A stretch of 64,000 nt of DNA, taken from the NCBI GenBank assembly GCA_963678705.1, contig CAVMBN010000233.1:710001-774000 (forward strand), in the 5' to 3' direction. This stretch comes from Panorpa germanica. Lineage: Eukaryota > Arthropoda > Insecta > Mecoptera > Panorpidae. The position numbers and the translations under genes were made by a program. Each line of letters begins with the position of its first letter. Positions within the stretch are counted from its first letter, which is position 1. Shown in pieces: positions 37,201 through 51,702 of this stretch. The notes below the pieces were generated by a model that ran no database searches, had not been told where the DNA came from, and was given only the letters and a program-made list of their open reading frames with translations.

Positions 37201-37994
37201 TAATCAATCAAGATATATTATCAATTTACTTAAAAAATATGAAATGTAATTGCAATCCAGTTAAAACGCCAGCAGAATTACAAAAGAAGAAAATATTTTA
37301 TTCAACTGAAAAAGAAGAAATTAATAGTAAATTTTATAGAGAAGTTATTGGAGCACTAATGTATTTAGTGGTTGGAACTCGACCAGATATTGCAAATACT
37401 GTTTCAAGATTAGCTCAATTTGTAAACAAACCAAGTAAACAAGATTGGTTGGGAGTTAAGAGAATATTGAGATATTTAGCTGGTACAATAGAATTAGGAA
37501 TACTTTATACTAAAGAAACAAAATCTATGATTGGATACTGTGATGCTGATTGGGGAGGTTGTCTTGAAGATCGAAGATCATATTCTGGATATGTATTTAT
37601 GTTGGCAGGGGGTGCTGTGAGCTGTAAATCTCAAAAACAAAGAACTGTGGCACTTTCATCTACTGAATCAGAATATGTTAGTTTATCAGAAGCTGTAAAA
37701 GAAGCAATATATTTAAATGATTTATTGACTGAACTAGAGCAAGAAAAATTTTTGAAAATTAAAATATTAATTGACAATCGTGGAGCTGAACAACTGGCAA
37801 TGAACTCGATTTATCATGCACGTACAAAACATATAGATATTCGTCATTATTTTGTTCGTGATGTAGTTGATGAAGGAATTATTAAATTACGTCATGTATC
37901 AACTAATGAAATGGTTGCGGATATTTTAACAAAAGCACTGCCAAGAGAGTTACATGAAAAATTCACTGAAGGATTGGGACTTCAAATTATTTAA
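34234..37994 (+). pseudogene. Copia B gag-pol, frameshifted and RT-deleted
   Basis: Open from ATG 34234 to 36966 (910 codons): gag, CCHC knuckle, DSG protease, integrase with the intact RTPQQNGVAERLNRT region, linker, start of RT. An extra A in the run at 36929-36935 (seven where A and C have six) shifts the frame, and RT continues at 36936-37083 in the next frame. Near 37085 the sequence jumps from RQFDV to DWIDEIKIKLQEEF, removing the palm with YVDD. A TAA at 37187-37189 and a further frameshift at about 37240 follow. The last frame (37239-37994) is a good RNase H: CDADWGG, SSTESEY, the RTKHIDIRHYF region and ADILTKALP. The damage after integration looks modest, but the RT deletion cannot be repaired by readthrough. 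Confidence 0.92.
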
Positions 37995-38014
37995 ATTGTT
38001 GAAATGAATGTCTT

Positions 38015-38023
38015 GAGGGGGTG
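38015..38023 (+). other. Copia B polypurine tract
   Basis: GAGGGGGTG directly before the 3' LTR. Confidence 0.85.
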
Positions 38024-38265
38024 TGTTGGAATTACAATACATTCATTCTTAAATTAAATTACTTAAACTTGTTTTGTTTTTGTTTATGTAAAACTATTAT
38101 ATTAAATTCAATTGTTTTATGTCAATAAGAAATCAGAAATTGTAATTGAATAGAAATCAGATAGTGTAATTGAATTGTATCAGTTGTATCAGAAATTTAG
38201 TCTGAGGACTTATTGATTAATAAAATATTTAATATATAACTGTGCATATAATATCTGCTTCAATA
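38024..38265 (+). repeat. 3' LTR of Copia B
   Basis: 242 bp. Ends in CAATA (TG...TA termini), then the ATTTT target duplication and satellite. Confidence 0.93.
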
Positions 38266-38794
38266 ATTTTCTTGAATTTTAAATTTTTTGGTTCCTTCAC
38301 TACTATTTTTGAGTGAAAAAGACACAGTTGGTACAACTGCAAGTATAAAAAATATAGAAGTTAATAATAATTTTAATTTCATGTTATATATAGCAGCACT
38401 TGTATATACAAATGTGCATGATAAAATAAAAAAAAATTAAATAACTTTTTACCATATATTTGTATGTGAAAATATATTTTTTTGTAAAGAATTTTACTTT
38501 ATTACCCAGTCTTAAGGTATTTTAAAGTAACAGAAATGTATTAATATTTTGAAAATTTTATTTTTTTAGTTTCATCACTACAATTTTTGTGTAAAAGAGA
38601 CACAGTTAGTACAACAGTAAGTTTAAAAATTATAAAAGTTAATATTAATTTTAATTTCATATTATATATAGCAGCACTTGTGTAAACAAATGTGCATGTT
38701 ATAATAAAAACAAAACTATTTATTACCTTTTAACTATATAATTGTATGTAAAAATGTATTTTTTTGTATAGAATGTCACGTTATCACCCACTCT

Positions 38795-41700
38795 TAAGCT
38801 ATTTTAAAGTAACATAAATGTTATTATATTAAAAAAAAATTTTTTTTTATTTCCATCACCACAATTTTTGTGTAAAGGAGACACAGTTAGTACAACTGCA
38901 AGTTTAAAAAATATAAAAGTTATTTTTAATTTTAATTTCATATTATATATAGCAGCACTTGTGTGAACAAATGTGCATGTTATAATAAAAAAAAAACTAT
39001 TTAATAACTTTTAACTATATAATTGTATGTAAAAATGTATTTTTTTGTATAGAATGTCACGTTATCACCCACTCTTAAGCTATTTTAAAGTAACACAAAT
39101 GTGTTTTTATTTTAAAAATTTTATTTTTTTAGTTCAATCATTACTATTTTTGAGTAAAAAAGACACAGTTGGTACAACTGCAAGTACAAAAAATATAAAA
39201 GTTAATAATAATTTTAATTTTATATTATATATAGCAGCACTTGTGTGAACAAATGTGCATGTTATAATAAAAAAAACTATTTAATAACTTTTACCCATAT
39301 AATTGTATGTAAAAATGTATTTTTTTGTATAGAATGTCACGTTATCACTCACCCTTAAGCTATTTTAAAGCATCAGAAATGTGTTATTATTTTAAAAATT
39401 TTATTTTTTTAGTTTCATCACTACAATTTTTGTGTAAAAGAGACACAGTTAGTACAACTGCAAGTTTAAAAAATATAAAAGTTATTATTAATTTTAATTT
39501 CATATTATATATAGCAGCACTTGTGTAAACAAATGTGCATGTTATAATAAAAAAAAACTATTTAATAACTTTTAACCATATAATTGTATGTAAAAATGTA
39601 TTTTTTTGTATGGAAAGTCACGTTATTACCCACTCTTAAGCTATTTTAAAGTAACAGAAATGTGTTATTATTTTAAAAATTTAATTTTTTTTGTTCCATC
39701 ATTACTATTTTTAAGTAAAAAAGACACAGTTGGTACAACTGCAAGTACAAAAAATATAAAAGTTAATAATAATTTTAATTTCATATTATATATAGCAGCA
39801 CTTGTGTGAACAAATGTACATGTTAAAATAAAAAAAAAATTATTTACTTACCTTTATCAATAAAGTTGTATGTAAAAATTTATTTTTTTGTATAGAATTT
39901 CACTTTAACACCCAATCTTAATGTACTTTAAAGTAACAGAAATGTATTATTTTCTTAAATTTTAAATTTTTTGGTTCCTTCACTACTATTTTTGAATAAA
40001 AAAGACACAGTTGGTACAACTGCAAGTATAAAAAATATAAAAGTTAATAATAATTTTAATTTCATGTTATATATAGCAGCACTTGTGTAAACAAATGTGC
40101 ATGATAAAATAAAAAAAAAAATTAAATAACTTTTTACCATATATTTGTATGTGAAAATATATTTTTTTGTAAAGAATTTTACTTTATCACTCAGTCTTAA
40201 GGTATTTTAAAGTAACAGAAATGTATTAATATTTTAAAAATTTTATTTTTTTAGTTCCATCACTACAATTTTTGTGTAAAAGAGACACAGTTAGTACATC
40301 AGTAAGTTAAAAAATTATAAAAGTTAATATTAATTTTAATTTCATATTATATATAGCAGCACTTGTGTAAACAAATGTGCATGTTATAATAAAAAAAAAA
40401 CTATTTAATAACTTTTAACTATATAATTGTATGTAAAAATGTATTTTTTTGTATAAAATGTCACGTTATCACCCACTCTTAAGCTATTTTAAAGTAACAG
40501 AAATGTGTTATTATTTTAAAAAATTTATTTTTTTTATTTCCATCACCACAATTTTTGTGTAAAGGAGACACAGTTAGTACAACTGCAAGTTTAAAAAATA
40601 TAAAAGTTATTTTTAATTTTAATTTCATATTATATATAGCAGCACTTGTGTGAACAAATGTGCATGCTATAATAAAAAAAAAACTATTAAATAACTTTTA
40701 ACTATATAATTGTATTTAAAAATGTATTTTTTTGTATAGAATGTCACGTTATCTCCCACTCTTAAGCTATTTTAAAGTAACAGAAATGTGTTATTATTTT
40801 AAAAATTTTATTTTTTTAGTTCCATGATTACTATTTTTCAGTAAAAAAGACACAGTTGGTACAACTGCAAGTACAAAAAATATAAAAGTTAATAATAATT
40901 TTAATTTTATATTATATATAGCAGCACTTGTGTGAACAAATGTACATGTTAAAATAAAAAAAAAATTATTTACTCACTTTTAACAAGAAAGTTGTATGTA
41001 AAAATTAATTTTTTTGTATAGAATTTCACTTTAACACCCAATCTTAATGTACTTTAAAGTAACAGAAATGTATTATTTTCTTGAATTTTAAATTTTTTGG
41101 TTCCTTCACTACTGTTTTTGAGTGAACAAGACACATTTGGTACAACTGCAAGTATAAAAAATATAAAAGTTATTAATAATTTTAATTTCATGTTATATAT
41201 AGCAGCACTTGTGTAAACAAATGTGCATGTTATAATAAAAAAAAAACTATTTAATAACTTTTAACCATATAATTGTATGTAAAAATGTATTTTTTTGTAT
41301 AGAATGTCACGTTATCACCCACTCTTAAGCTATTTTAAAGTAACAGAAATGTGTTATTATTTTAAAAAAATTTTTTTTTTTATTTCCATCACTACAATTT
41401 TTGTGTAAAAGAGACACAGTTAGTACAACAGTAAGTTTAAAAATTATAAAAGTTAATATTAATTTTAATTTCATGTTATATATAGCAGCACTTGTGTGAA
41501 CAAATGTGCATGTTATAATAAAAAAAAAATATTTAATAACTTTTAACCATATAATTGTATGTAAAAATGTATTTTTTTGTATAGAATGTCACGTTATCAC
41601 CCACTCTTAAGCTATTTTAAAGTAACAGAAATGTGTTATTATTTTAAAAATTTTATTTTTTTAGTTCCATCACTACAATTTTTGTGTAAAAGAGACACAG

Positions 41701-43495
41701 TTAGTACAACTGCAAGTTTAAAAAATATAAAAGTTATTATGAATTTTAATTTCATATTATATATAGCAGCACTTGTGTAAACAAATGTGCATAATATAAT
41801 AAAAAAAAAATTATTTAATAACTTTTAACTATATAATTGTATGTAAAAATGTATTTTTTTTTATAGAATGTCACGTTATCACCCACTCTTAAGCTATTTT
41901 AAAGTAACAGAAATGTGTTATTATTTTAAAAATTTTATTTTCTTAGTTCCTTCATTACTATTTTTGAGTAAAAAAGACACAGTTGGTACAACTGCAAGTA
42001 CAAAAAATATAAAAGTTAATAATAATTTTAATTTCATATTATATATAGCAGCACTTGTGTATACAAATGAGCATGATAAAATAAAACAAAATTTTATAAC
42101 TTTTAATTATATATTTGTATGTAAAAATTTATTTTTTTGTATAAAATTTCACTTTACCACACAATCTAAATGTATTCTAAAGTAACAGAAATGTATTATT
42201 ATTTTAAAAATTTTATTTTTTTAGTTCCATCATTACTATTTTTGAGTAAAAAAGACACAGTTGGTACAACTGCAAGTAAAAAAAATATAAAAGTTAATAA
42301 TAATTTTAATTTTATATTATATATAGCAGCACTTGTGTAAACAAATGTGCATGTTGTAATAAAAAAAAAACTATTTATTAACTTTTAACTATATAATTGT
42401 ATGTAAAAATGTATTTTTTTGTATGGAATGTCACGTTATCACCTACTCTTAAGCTATTTTAAAGTAACAGAAATGTGTTATTATTTTAAAAATTTAAATT
42501 TTTTAGTTCCATCATTACTATTTTTAAGTAAAAAAGACACAGTTTGTACAACTGCAAGTACAAAAAATATAAAAGTTAATAATAATTTTAATTTTATATT
42601 ATATATAGCAGCACTTGTGTATACAAATGTGCATGATAAAATAAAACAAAATTTTATAACTTTTAACCATATATTTGTATGTAAAAATTTATTTTTTTGT
42701 ATAGAATTTCACTTTACCACACAATCTAAATGTATTTTAAAGTAACAGAAATGTATTATTATTTAAAAATTTTTATTTTTTTAGTTCCATCATTACTATT
42801 TTTGAGTAAAAAAGACACAGTTGGTACAACTGCAAGTACAAAAAATATAAAAGTTATTATTAATTTTAATTTCATATTATATATAGCAGCACTTGTGTGA
42901 AAAAATGTGCATGTTATAATAAAAAAAACTATTTAATAACTTTTAACCATATAATTGTATGTAAAAATGTATTTTTTTGTATAGAATGTCACGTTATCAC
43001 CCACTCTTAAGCTATTTTAAAGTAACAGAAATGTGTTATTATTTTAAAAATTTTATTTTTTTAGTTCCATCATTACTATTTTTGAGTAAAAAAGACACAG
43101 TTGGTACAACTGCAAGTACAAAAAATATAAAAGTTAATAATAATTTTAATTTCATGTTATATATAGCAGCACTTGTATATACAAATGTGCACGATAAAAT
43201 AAAAAAAAAATTAAATAACTTTTTACCATATATTTGTATGTGAAAATATATTTTTTTGTAAAGAATTTTACTTTATCACCCAGTCTTAAGGTATTTTTAA
43301 GGAACAGAAATGTGTTAATATTTTTAAAATTTAATTTTTTTAGTTCCATCACTGCAATTTTTGTGTAAGAGAGACACAGTTAGTACAACAGTAAGTTTAA
43401 AAATTATAAAAGGTAATATTAATTTTAATTTCATATTATATATAGCAGCACTTGTGTAAACAAATGAGCATGTTATAATAAAAAAAAAACTATTT
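38795..43495 (+). repeat. 4.7-kb higher-order block, right copy
   Basis: Partner of 27490-32185. One difference of note is GTGTAAACAAATGTGCATG at about 40085, where the left copy has GTATATACAAATGTGCATG. Copia B lies between the two copies and not inside either. Confidence 0.8.
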
Positions 43496-45639
43496 AATAA
43501 CTTTTAATTATATAATTGTATGTAAAAATGTATTTTTTTGAATAGAATGTCACGTTATCACCCACTCTTAAGCTATTTTAAAGTAACAGAAATGTGTTAT
43601 TATTTTAAAAATTTAATTTTTTTAGTTCCATCATTACTATTTTTATGTAAAAAAGACACAGTTGGTACAACTGCAAGTACAAAAAATATAAAAGTTAATA
43701 ATAATTTTAATTTCATATTATATATAGCAGCACTTGTGTGAACAAATGTACATGTTAAAATAAAAAAAAAATTATTTACTTACCTTTATCAATAAAGTTG
43801 TATGTAAAAATTTATTTTTTTGTATAGAATTTCACTTTAACACCCAATCTTAATGTACTTTAAAGTAACAGAAATGTATTATTTTCTTAAATTTTAAATT
43901 TTTTGGTTCCTTTACTACTATTTTTGAATAAAAAAGACACAGTTGGTACAACTGCAAGTATAAAAAATATAAAAGTTAATAATAATTTTAATTTCATGTT
44001 ATATATAGCAGCACTTGTATATACAAATGTGCATGATAAAATAAAAAAAAAAATTAAATAACTTTTTACCATATATTTGTATGTGAAAATATATTTTTTT
44101 GTAAAGAATTTTACTTTATCACTCAGTCTTAAGGTATTTTAAAGTAACAGAAATGTATTAATATTTTAAAAATTTTATTTTTTTAGTTCCATCACTACAA
44201 TTTTTGTGTAAAAGAGACACAGTTAGTACATCAGTAAGTTTAAAAATTATAAAAGTTAATATTAATTTTAATTTCATATTATATATAGCAGCACTTGTGT
44301 AAACAAATGTGCATGTTATAATAAAAAAAAAACTATTTAATAACTTTTAACTATATAATTGTATGTAAAAATGTATTTTTTTGTATAAAATGTCACGTTA
44401 TCACCCACTCTTAAGCTATTTTAAAGTAACAGAAATGTGTTATTATTTTAAAAAATTTATTTTTTTTATTTCCATCACCACAATTTTTGTGTAAAGGAGA
44501 CACAGTTAGTACAACTGCAAGTTTAAAAAATATAAAAGTTATTTTTAATTTTAATTTCATATTATATATAGCAGCACTTGTGTGAACAAATGTGCATGCT
44601 ATAATAAAAAAAAAACTATTTAATAACTTTTAACTATATAATTGTATTTAAAAATGTATTTTTTTGTATAGAATGTCACGTTATCTCCCACTCTTAAGCT
44701 ATTTTAAAGTAACAGAAATGTGTTATTATTTTAAAAATTTTATTTTCTTAGTTCCTTCATTACTATTTTTGAGTAAAAAAGACACAGTTGGTACAACTGC
44801 AAGTACAAAAAATATAAAAGTTAATAATAATTTTAATTTCATATTATATATAGCAGCACTTGTGTATACAAATGAGCATGATAAAATAAAACAAAATTTT
44901 ATAACTTTTAATTATATATTTGTATGTAAAAATTTATTTTTTTGTATAGAATTTCACTTTACCACACAATCTAAATGTATTTTAAAGTAACAGAAATGTA
45001 TTATTATTTTAAAAATTTTATTTTTTTAGTTCCATCATTACTATTTTTGAGTAAAAAAGACACAGTTGGTACAACTGCAAGTACAAAAAATATAAAAGTT
45101 ATTATTAATTTTAATTTCATATTATATATAGCAGCACTTGTGTGAAAAAATGTGCATGTTATAATAAAAAAAACTATTTAATAACTTTTAACCATATAAT
45201 TGTATGTAAAAATGTATTTTTTTGTATAGAATGTCACGTTATCACCCACTCTTAAGCTATTTTAAAGTAACAGAAATGTGTTATTATTTTAAAAATTTTA
45301 TTTTTTTAGTTCCATCATTACTATTTTTGAGTAAAAAAGACACAGTTGGTACAACTGCAAGTACAAGAAATATAAAAGTTAATAATAATTTTAATTTCAT
45401 GTTATATATAGCAGCACTTGTATATACAAATGTGCACGATAAAATAAAAAAAAAATTAAATAACTTTTTACCATATATTTGTATGTGAAAATATATTTTT
45501 TTGTAAAGAATTTTACTTTATCACCCAGTCTTAAGGTATTTTTAAGGAACAGAAATGTGTTAATATTTTTAAAATTTAATTTTTTTAGTTCCATCACTGC
45601 AATTTTTGTGTAAGAGAGACACAGTTAGTACAACAGTAA

Positions 45640-46640
45640 GTTTAAAAATTATAAAAGTTAATATTAATTTTAATTTCATATTATATATAGCAGCACTTGT
45701 GTGAACAAATGTGCATGTTATAATAAAAAAATAATATTTAATAACTTTTTACCATATAAATGTATGTAAAAATGTATTTTTTTGTATAGAATGTCACGTT
45801 ATCACCCACTCTTAAGCTATTTTAAAGTAACAGAAATGTGTTATTATTTTAAAAAATTTATTTTTTTAGTTCCATCACTACAATTTTTGTGTAAAAGAGA
45901 CACAGTTAGCACAACTGCAAGTTTAAAAAATATAAAAGTTATTATTAATTTAAATTTCATATTATATATAGCAGCACTTGTGTGAACAAATGTGCATTAT
46001 ATAATAAAAAAAAAATTATTTAATAACTTTTAACCATATAATTGTATGTAAAAATGTATTTTTTTGTATAGAATGTCACGTTATCACCCACTCTTAAGCT
46101 ATTTTAAAGTAACAGAAATGTGTTATTATTTTAAAAATTTTATTTTTTTAGTTCCATCATTACTATTTTTGAGTAAAAAAGACACAGTTAATACAACTGC
46201 AAGTACAAAAAATATAAAAGTTAATAATAATTTTAATTTCATATTATATATAGCAGCACTTGTGTATACAAATGAGCATGATAAAATAAAACAAAATTTT
46301 ATAACTTTTAACCATATATTTGTATGTAAAAATTTATTTTTTTGTATAGAATTTCACTTTACCACACAATCTAAATGTATTTTAAAGTAACAGAAATGTA
46401 TTATTATTTAAAAATTTTTATTTTTTTAGTTCCATCATTACTATTTTTGAGTAAAAAAGACACAGTTGGTACAACTGCAAGTACAAAAAATATAAAAGTT
46501 ATTAATAATTTTAATTTCATATTATATATAGCAGCACTTGTGTGGAAAAATGTGCATGTTATAATAAAAAAAACTATTTAATAACTTTTAACCATATAAT
46601 TGTATGTAAAAATGTATTTTTTTGTATAGAATGTCACGTT
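45640..46640 (+). repeat. 1-kb block repeated 3,363 bp downstream
   Basis: Shares private variants with 49003-50003: the AATAATATTTAATAAC junction, GTTAGCACAACTGC, CAGTTAATACAACTGC and GTGTGGAAAAATGTGC. Edges were judged by eye. The copies part at about 46680 and 50043. Confidence 0.75.
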
Positions 46641-49600
46641 ATCACCCACTCTTAAGCTATTTTAAAGTAACAGAAATGTGTTATTATTTTAAAAATTTTA
46701 TTTTTTTAGTTCCATCATTACTATTTTTGAGTAAAAAAGACACAGTTGGTACAACTGCAAGTACAAAAAATATAAAAGTTAATAATAATTTTAATTTCAT
46801 GTTATATATAGCAGCACTTGTATATACAAATGTGCACGATAAAATAAAAAAAAAATTAAATACCTTTTTACCATATATTTGTATGTGAAAATATATTTTT
46901 TTGTAAAGAATTTTACTTTATCACCCAGTCTTAAGGTATTTTTAAGGAACAGAAATGTTTTAATATTTTTAAAATTTAATTTTTTTAGTTCCATCACTGC
47001 AATTTTTGTGTAAGAGAGACACAGTTAGTACAACAGTAAGTTTAAAAATTATAAAAGTTAATATTAATTTTAATTTCATATTATATATAGCAGCACTTGT
47101 GTAAACAAATGAGCATGTTATAATAAAAAAAAAACTATTTAATAACTTTTAACCATATAATTGTATGTAAAAATGTATTTTTTTGTATAGAATGTCACGT
47201 TATCACCTACTCTTAAGCTATTTTAAAGTAACAGAAATGTGTTATTATTTTAAAAATTTTATTTTCTTAGTTCCATCACTACAATTTTTGTGTAAAAGAG
47301 ACACAGTTAGTACAACTGCAAGTTTAAAAAATATAAAAGTTATTATTAATTTTATTTTCATATTATATATAGCAGCACTTGTGTAAACAAGTGTACATGT
47401 TAAAATAAAAAAAAAATTATTTACTTACTTTTATCAATAAAGTTGTATGTCAAAATTTATTTTTTTGTATAGAATTTCACTTTAACACCCAATCTTAATG
47501 TACTTTAAAGTAACAGAAATGTATTATTTTCTTAAATTTTAAATTTTTTGGTTCCTTCACTACTATTTTTGAGTGAAAAAGACACAGTTGGTACAACTGC
47601 AAGTATAAAAAATATAAAAGTTAATAATAATTTTAATTTCATGTTATATATAGCAGCACTTGTATATACAAATGTGCATGATAAAATAAAAAAAAATTAA
47701 ATAACTTTTTACCATATATTTGTATGTAAAAATATATTTTTTTGTAAAGAATTTTACTTTATCACCCAGTCTTAAGGTATTTTAAAGTAACAGAAATGTA
47801 TTAATATTTTAAAAATTTTATTTTTTTAGTTCCATCACTACAATTTTTGTGTAAAAGAGACACAGATAGTACAACAGTAAGTTTAAAAATTAAAAAAGTT
47901 AATATTAATTTTAATTTCATATTATATATAGCAGCACTTGTGTAAACAAATGTGCATGTTATAATAAAAAAAAACTATTTAATAACTTTTAACTATATAA
48001 TTGTATGTAAAATTGTATTTTTTTGTATAGAATGTCACGTTATCACCCACTCTTAAGCTATTTTAAAGTATCAGAAATGTGTTATTATTTTAAAAAATTA
48101 ATTTTTTTATTTCCATCACCACAATTTTTGTGTAAAGGAGACACAGTTAGTACACCTGCAAGTTTAAAAAATATAAAAGTTATTTTTAATTTTAATTTCA
48201 TATTATATATAGCAGCACTTGTGTGAACAAATGTGCATGTTATAATAAAAAAAAACTATTTAATAACTTTTAATTATATAATTGTATGTAAAAATGTATT
48301 TTTTTGTATAGAATGTCACGTTATCACCCACTCTTAAGCTATTTTAAAGTAACAGAAATGTGTTATTATTTTAAAAATTTAATTTTTTTAGTTCCATCAT
48401 TACTATTTTTGAGTAAAAAAGACACAGTTGGTACAACTGCAAGTACAAAAAATATAAAAGTTTATAATAATTTTAATTTCATATTATATATAGCAGCACT
48501 TGTGTGAACAAATGTACATGTTAAAATAAAAGAAAAATTATTTACTCACTTTTAACAATAAAGTTGTATGTAAAAATTTTTTTTTTTGTATAGAATTTCA
48601 CTTTAACACCCAATCTTAATGTACTTTAAAGTAACAGAAATGTATTATTTTCTTGAATTTTAAATTTTTTGGTTCCTTCACTACTATTTTTGAGTGAACA
48701 AGACACATTTAGTACAACTGCAAGTATAAAAAATATAAAAGTTATTAATAATTTTAATTTCATGTTATATATAGCAGCACTTGTATATACAAATGTGCAC
48801 GATAAAATAAAAAAAAAATTAAATAACTTTTTACCATATATTTGTATTTGAAAATATATTTTTTTGTAAAGAATTTTACTTTATCACCCAGTCTTAAGGT
48901 ATTTTAAAGTAACAGAAATGTATTAATATTTTAAAAATTTAATTTTTTTAGTTCCATCACTACAATTTTTGTGTAAAAGAGACACAGTTAGTACAACAGT
49001 AAGTTTAAAAATTATAAAAGTTAATATTAATTTTAATTTCATATTATATATAGCAGCACTTGTGTGAACAAATGTGCATGTTATAATGAAAAAATAATAT
49101 TTAATAACTTTTTACCATATAAATGTATGTAAAAATGTATTTTTTTGTATAGAATGTCACGTTATCACCCACTCTTAAGCTATTTTAAAGTAACAGAAAT
49201 GTGTTATTATTTTAAAAAATTTATTTTTTTAGTTCCATCACTACAATTTTTGTGTAAAAGAGACACAGTTAGCACAACTGCAAGTTTAAAAAATATAAAA
49301 GTTATTATTAATTTAAATTTCATATTATATATAGCAGCACTTGTGTGAACAAATGTGCATTATATAATAAAAAAAAAATTATTTAATAACTTTTAACCAT
49401 ATAATTGTATGTAAAAATGTATTTTTTTGTATAGAATGTCACGTTATCACCCACTCTTAAGCTATTTTAAAGTAACAGAAATGTGTTATTATTTTAAAAA
49501 TTTTATTTTTTTAGTTCCATCATTACTATTTTTGAGTAAAAAAGACACAGTTAATACAACTGCAAGTACAAAAAATATAAAAGTTAATAATAATTTTAAT

Positions 49601-51327
49601 TTCATATTATATATAGCAGCACTTGTGTATACAAATGAGCATGATAAAATAAAACAAAATTTTATAACTTTTAACCATATATTTGTATGTAAAAATTTAT
49701 TTTTTTGTATAGAATTTCACTTTACCACACAATCTAAATGTATTTTAAAGTAACAGAAATGTATTATTATTTAAAAATTTTTATTTTTTTAGTTCCATCA
49801 TTACTATTTTTGAGTAAAAAAGACACAGTTGGTACAACTGCAAGTACAAAAAATATAAAAGTTATTAATAATTTTAATTTCATATTATATATAGCAGCAC
49901 TTGTGTGGAAAAATGTGCATGTTATAATAAAAAAAACTATTTAATAACTTTTAACCATATAATTGTATGTAAAAATGTATTTTTTTGTATAGAATGTCAC
50001 GTTATCACCCACTCTTAAGCTATTTTAAAGTAACAGAAATGTGTTAATATTTTAAAAATTTTATTTTTTTAGTTCCATCATTACTATTTTTGAGTAAAAA
50101 AGACACAGTTGGTACAACTGCAAGTACAAAAAATATAAAAGTTAATAATAATTTTAATTTCATATTATATATAGCAGCACTTGTGTGAACAAATGTGCAT
50201 GTTATAATAAAAAAAAAACTATTTATTAACTTTTAACTAAATAATTGTATGTAAAAATGTATTTTTTTGTATGGAATGTCACGTTATCACCCACTCTTAA
50301 ACTAATTTATAGTAACAGAAATGTGTTATTATTTTAAAAATTTATTTTTTTTAGTTCCATCATTACTATTTTTGAGTAAAAAAGACACAGTTGGTACAAC
50401 TGCAAGTACAAAAAATATAAAAGTTAATAATAATTTTAATTTCATATTATATATAGCAGCACTTGTGTATAGAAATGTGCATGACAAAATAAAACAAAAT
50501 TTTATAACTTTCAACCATATATTTGTATGTAAAAATTTATTTTTTTGTATAGAATTTTACTTTACCACAATCTAAATGTATTTTAAAGTAACAGAAATGT
50601 ATTATTATTTTAAAATTTTTATTTTATTAGTTCTATCACTACAATTGTTGTGTAAATAAGAAACAGTTAGTACAACTGCAAGTTTAAAAAATATAAGAGG
50701 TATTATTAATTTTAATTTCATATTATATATAGCAGCACTTGTGTGAACAAATGTGCATGTTATAATAAAAAAAACTATTAAATAACTTTTAACCATATAA
50801 TTGTATGTAAAAATGTATTTTTTTGTATAGAATGTCACGTTATCACTTACCCTTAAGCTATTTTAAAGTAACAGAAATGTGTTATTATTTTAAAAATTTT
50901 ATTTTTTTAGTTTCATCACTACAATTTTTGTGTAAAAGAGACACAGTTAGTACAACTGCAAGTTTAAAAAATATAAAAGTTATTATTAATTTTAATTTCA
51001 TATTATATATAGCAGCACTTGTGTGAACTAATGTGCATGTTATAATAAAAAATACTATTTAATAACTTTTAACCATATAATTGTATGTAAAAATGTATTT
51101 TTTTGTATAGAATGTCACGTTATCACCCACTCTTAAGCTATTTTAAAGTAACAGAAATGTGTTATTATTTAAAAAAATTTATTTTTTTAGTTCCATCATT
51201 ACTATTTTTGAGTAAAAAAGACACAGTTGTTACAACTGCAAGTACAAAAAATATGAAAGTTATTAATAATTTTAATTTTATATTATATATAGCAGCACTT
51301 GCGTATACAAATGTGCGTGATAAAATA

Positions 51328-51648
51328 TGTTGAAGCAGATATTAAATGCGCAGTTTTATATAAAATATTTTATTAATTAATAAGTCCTCAGACTAAAATT
51401 ATACATGATGTCCTCAGACAAAAATTACTTAAAGACTAACATTTCTCTCCTAATTCAAATACAAGTTATTTCAGTTATATTCAAATTGGCAAAAACAAAA
51501 TAAAACCCGTTCACTGCAGCTACAATAAAACAACAACCTTGAATGTCTTAAAAGAAATATAACAATAGGCTATTATTTTATATAAACAAAAACAAAACAA
51601 GTTATTTAAGTAATTTAATTTAAGAATGAATGTCTTGTAATTCCAACA
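51328..51648 (-). repeat. 3' LTR of Copia C
   Basis: 321 bp, running TGTTGGAATTACAAGACATT to GCTTCAACA on the minus strand, with perfect TGTTG/CAACA inverted termini. It contains two copies of a TCTGAGGAC motif about 27 bp apart, only one of which is kept in copy B. Confidence 0.93.
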
Positions 51649-51657
51649 CACCCCCTC
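51649..51657 (-). other. Copia C polypurine tract
   Basis: GAGGGGGTG on the minus strand, adjoining the 3' LTR. Confidence 0.85.
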
Positions 51658-51702
51658 AAGACATTCATTTCAACAATTTAAATAATTTGAAGTCCCAATC
51701 CT

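Larger units (their letters stand above)
33966..38265 (+). mobile_element. Copia retrotransposon copy B
   Basis: 4.3 kb with 242-bp LTRs and a perfect 5-bp target duplication, ATTTT (33961-33965 and 38266-38270). The empty site is seen in related monomers as GTATTATTTTCTTGAATT. I found one difference between the LTRs (0.4%), so the insertion is young. It has the same primer site and purine tract as copies A and C. It is the only copy here that keeps RNase H, but it has lost the RT palm and carries two frameshifts and a nonsense codon. Confidence 0.95.
38266..51327 (+). repeat. Satellite array block 3
   Basis: 13.1 kb of the same head-to-tail satellite, types A, B and C mixed. It contains the right copy of the 4.7-kb block (38795-43495). 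A rearranged third copy of part of it follows: 43538-44640 resembles 39606-40700, then jumps to sequence like 41.9-43.4 kb. A 1-kb pair lies at 45640-46640 and 49003-50003 (offset 3,363). No gene was seen. Confidence 0.95.
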
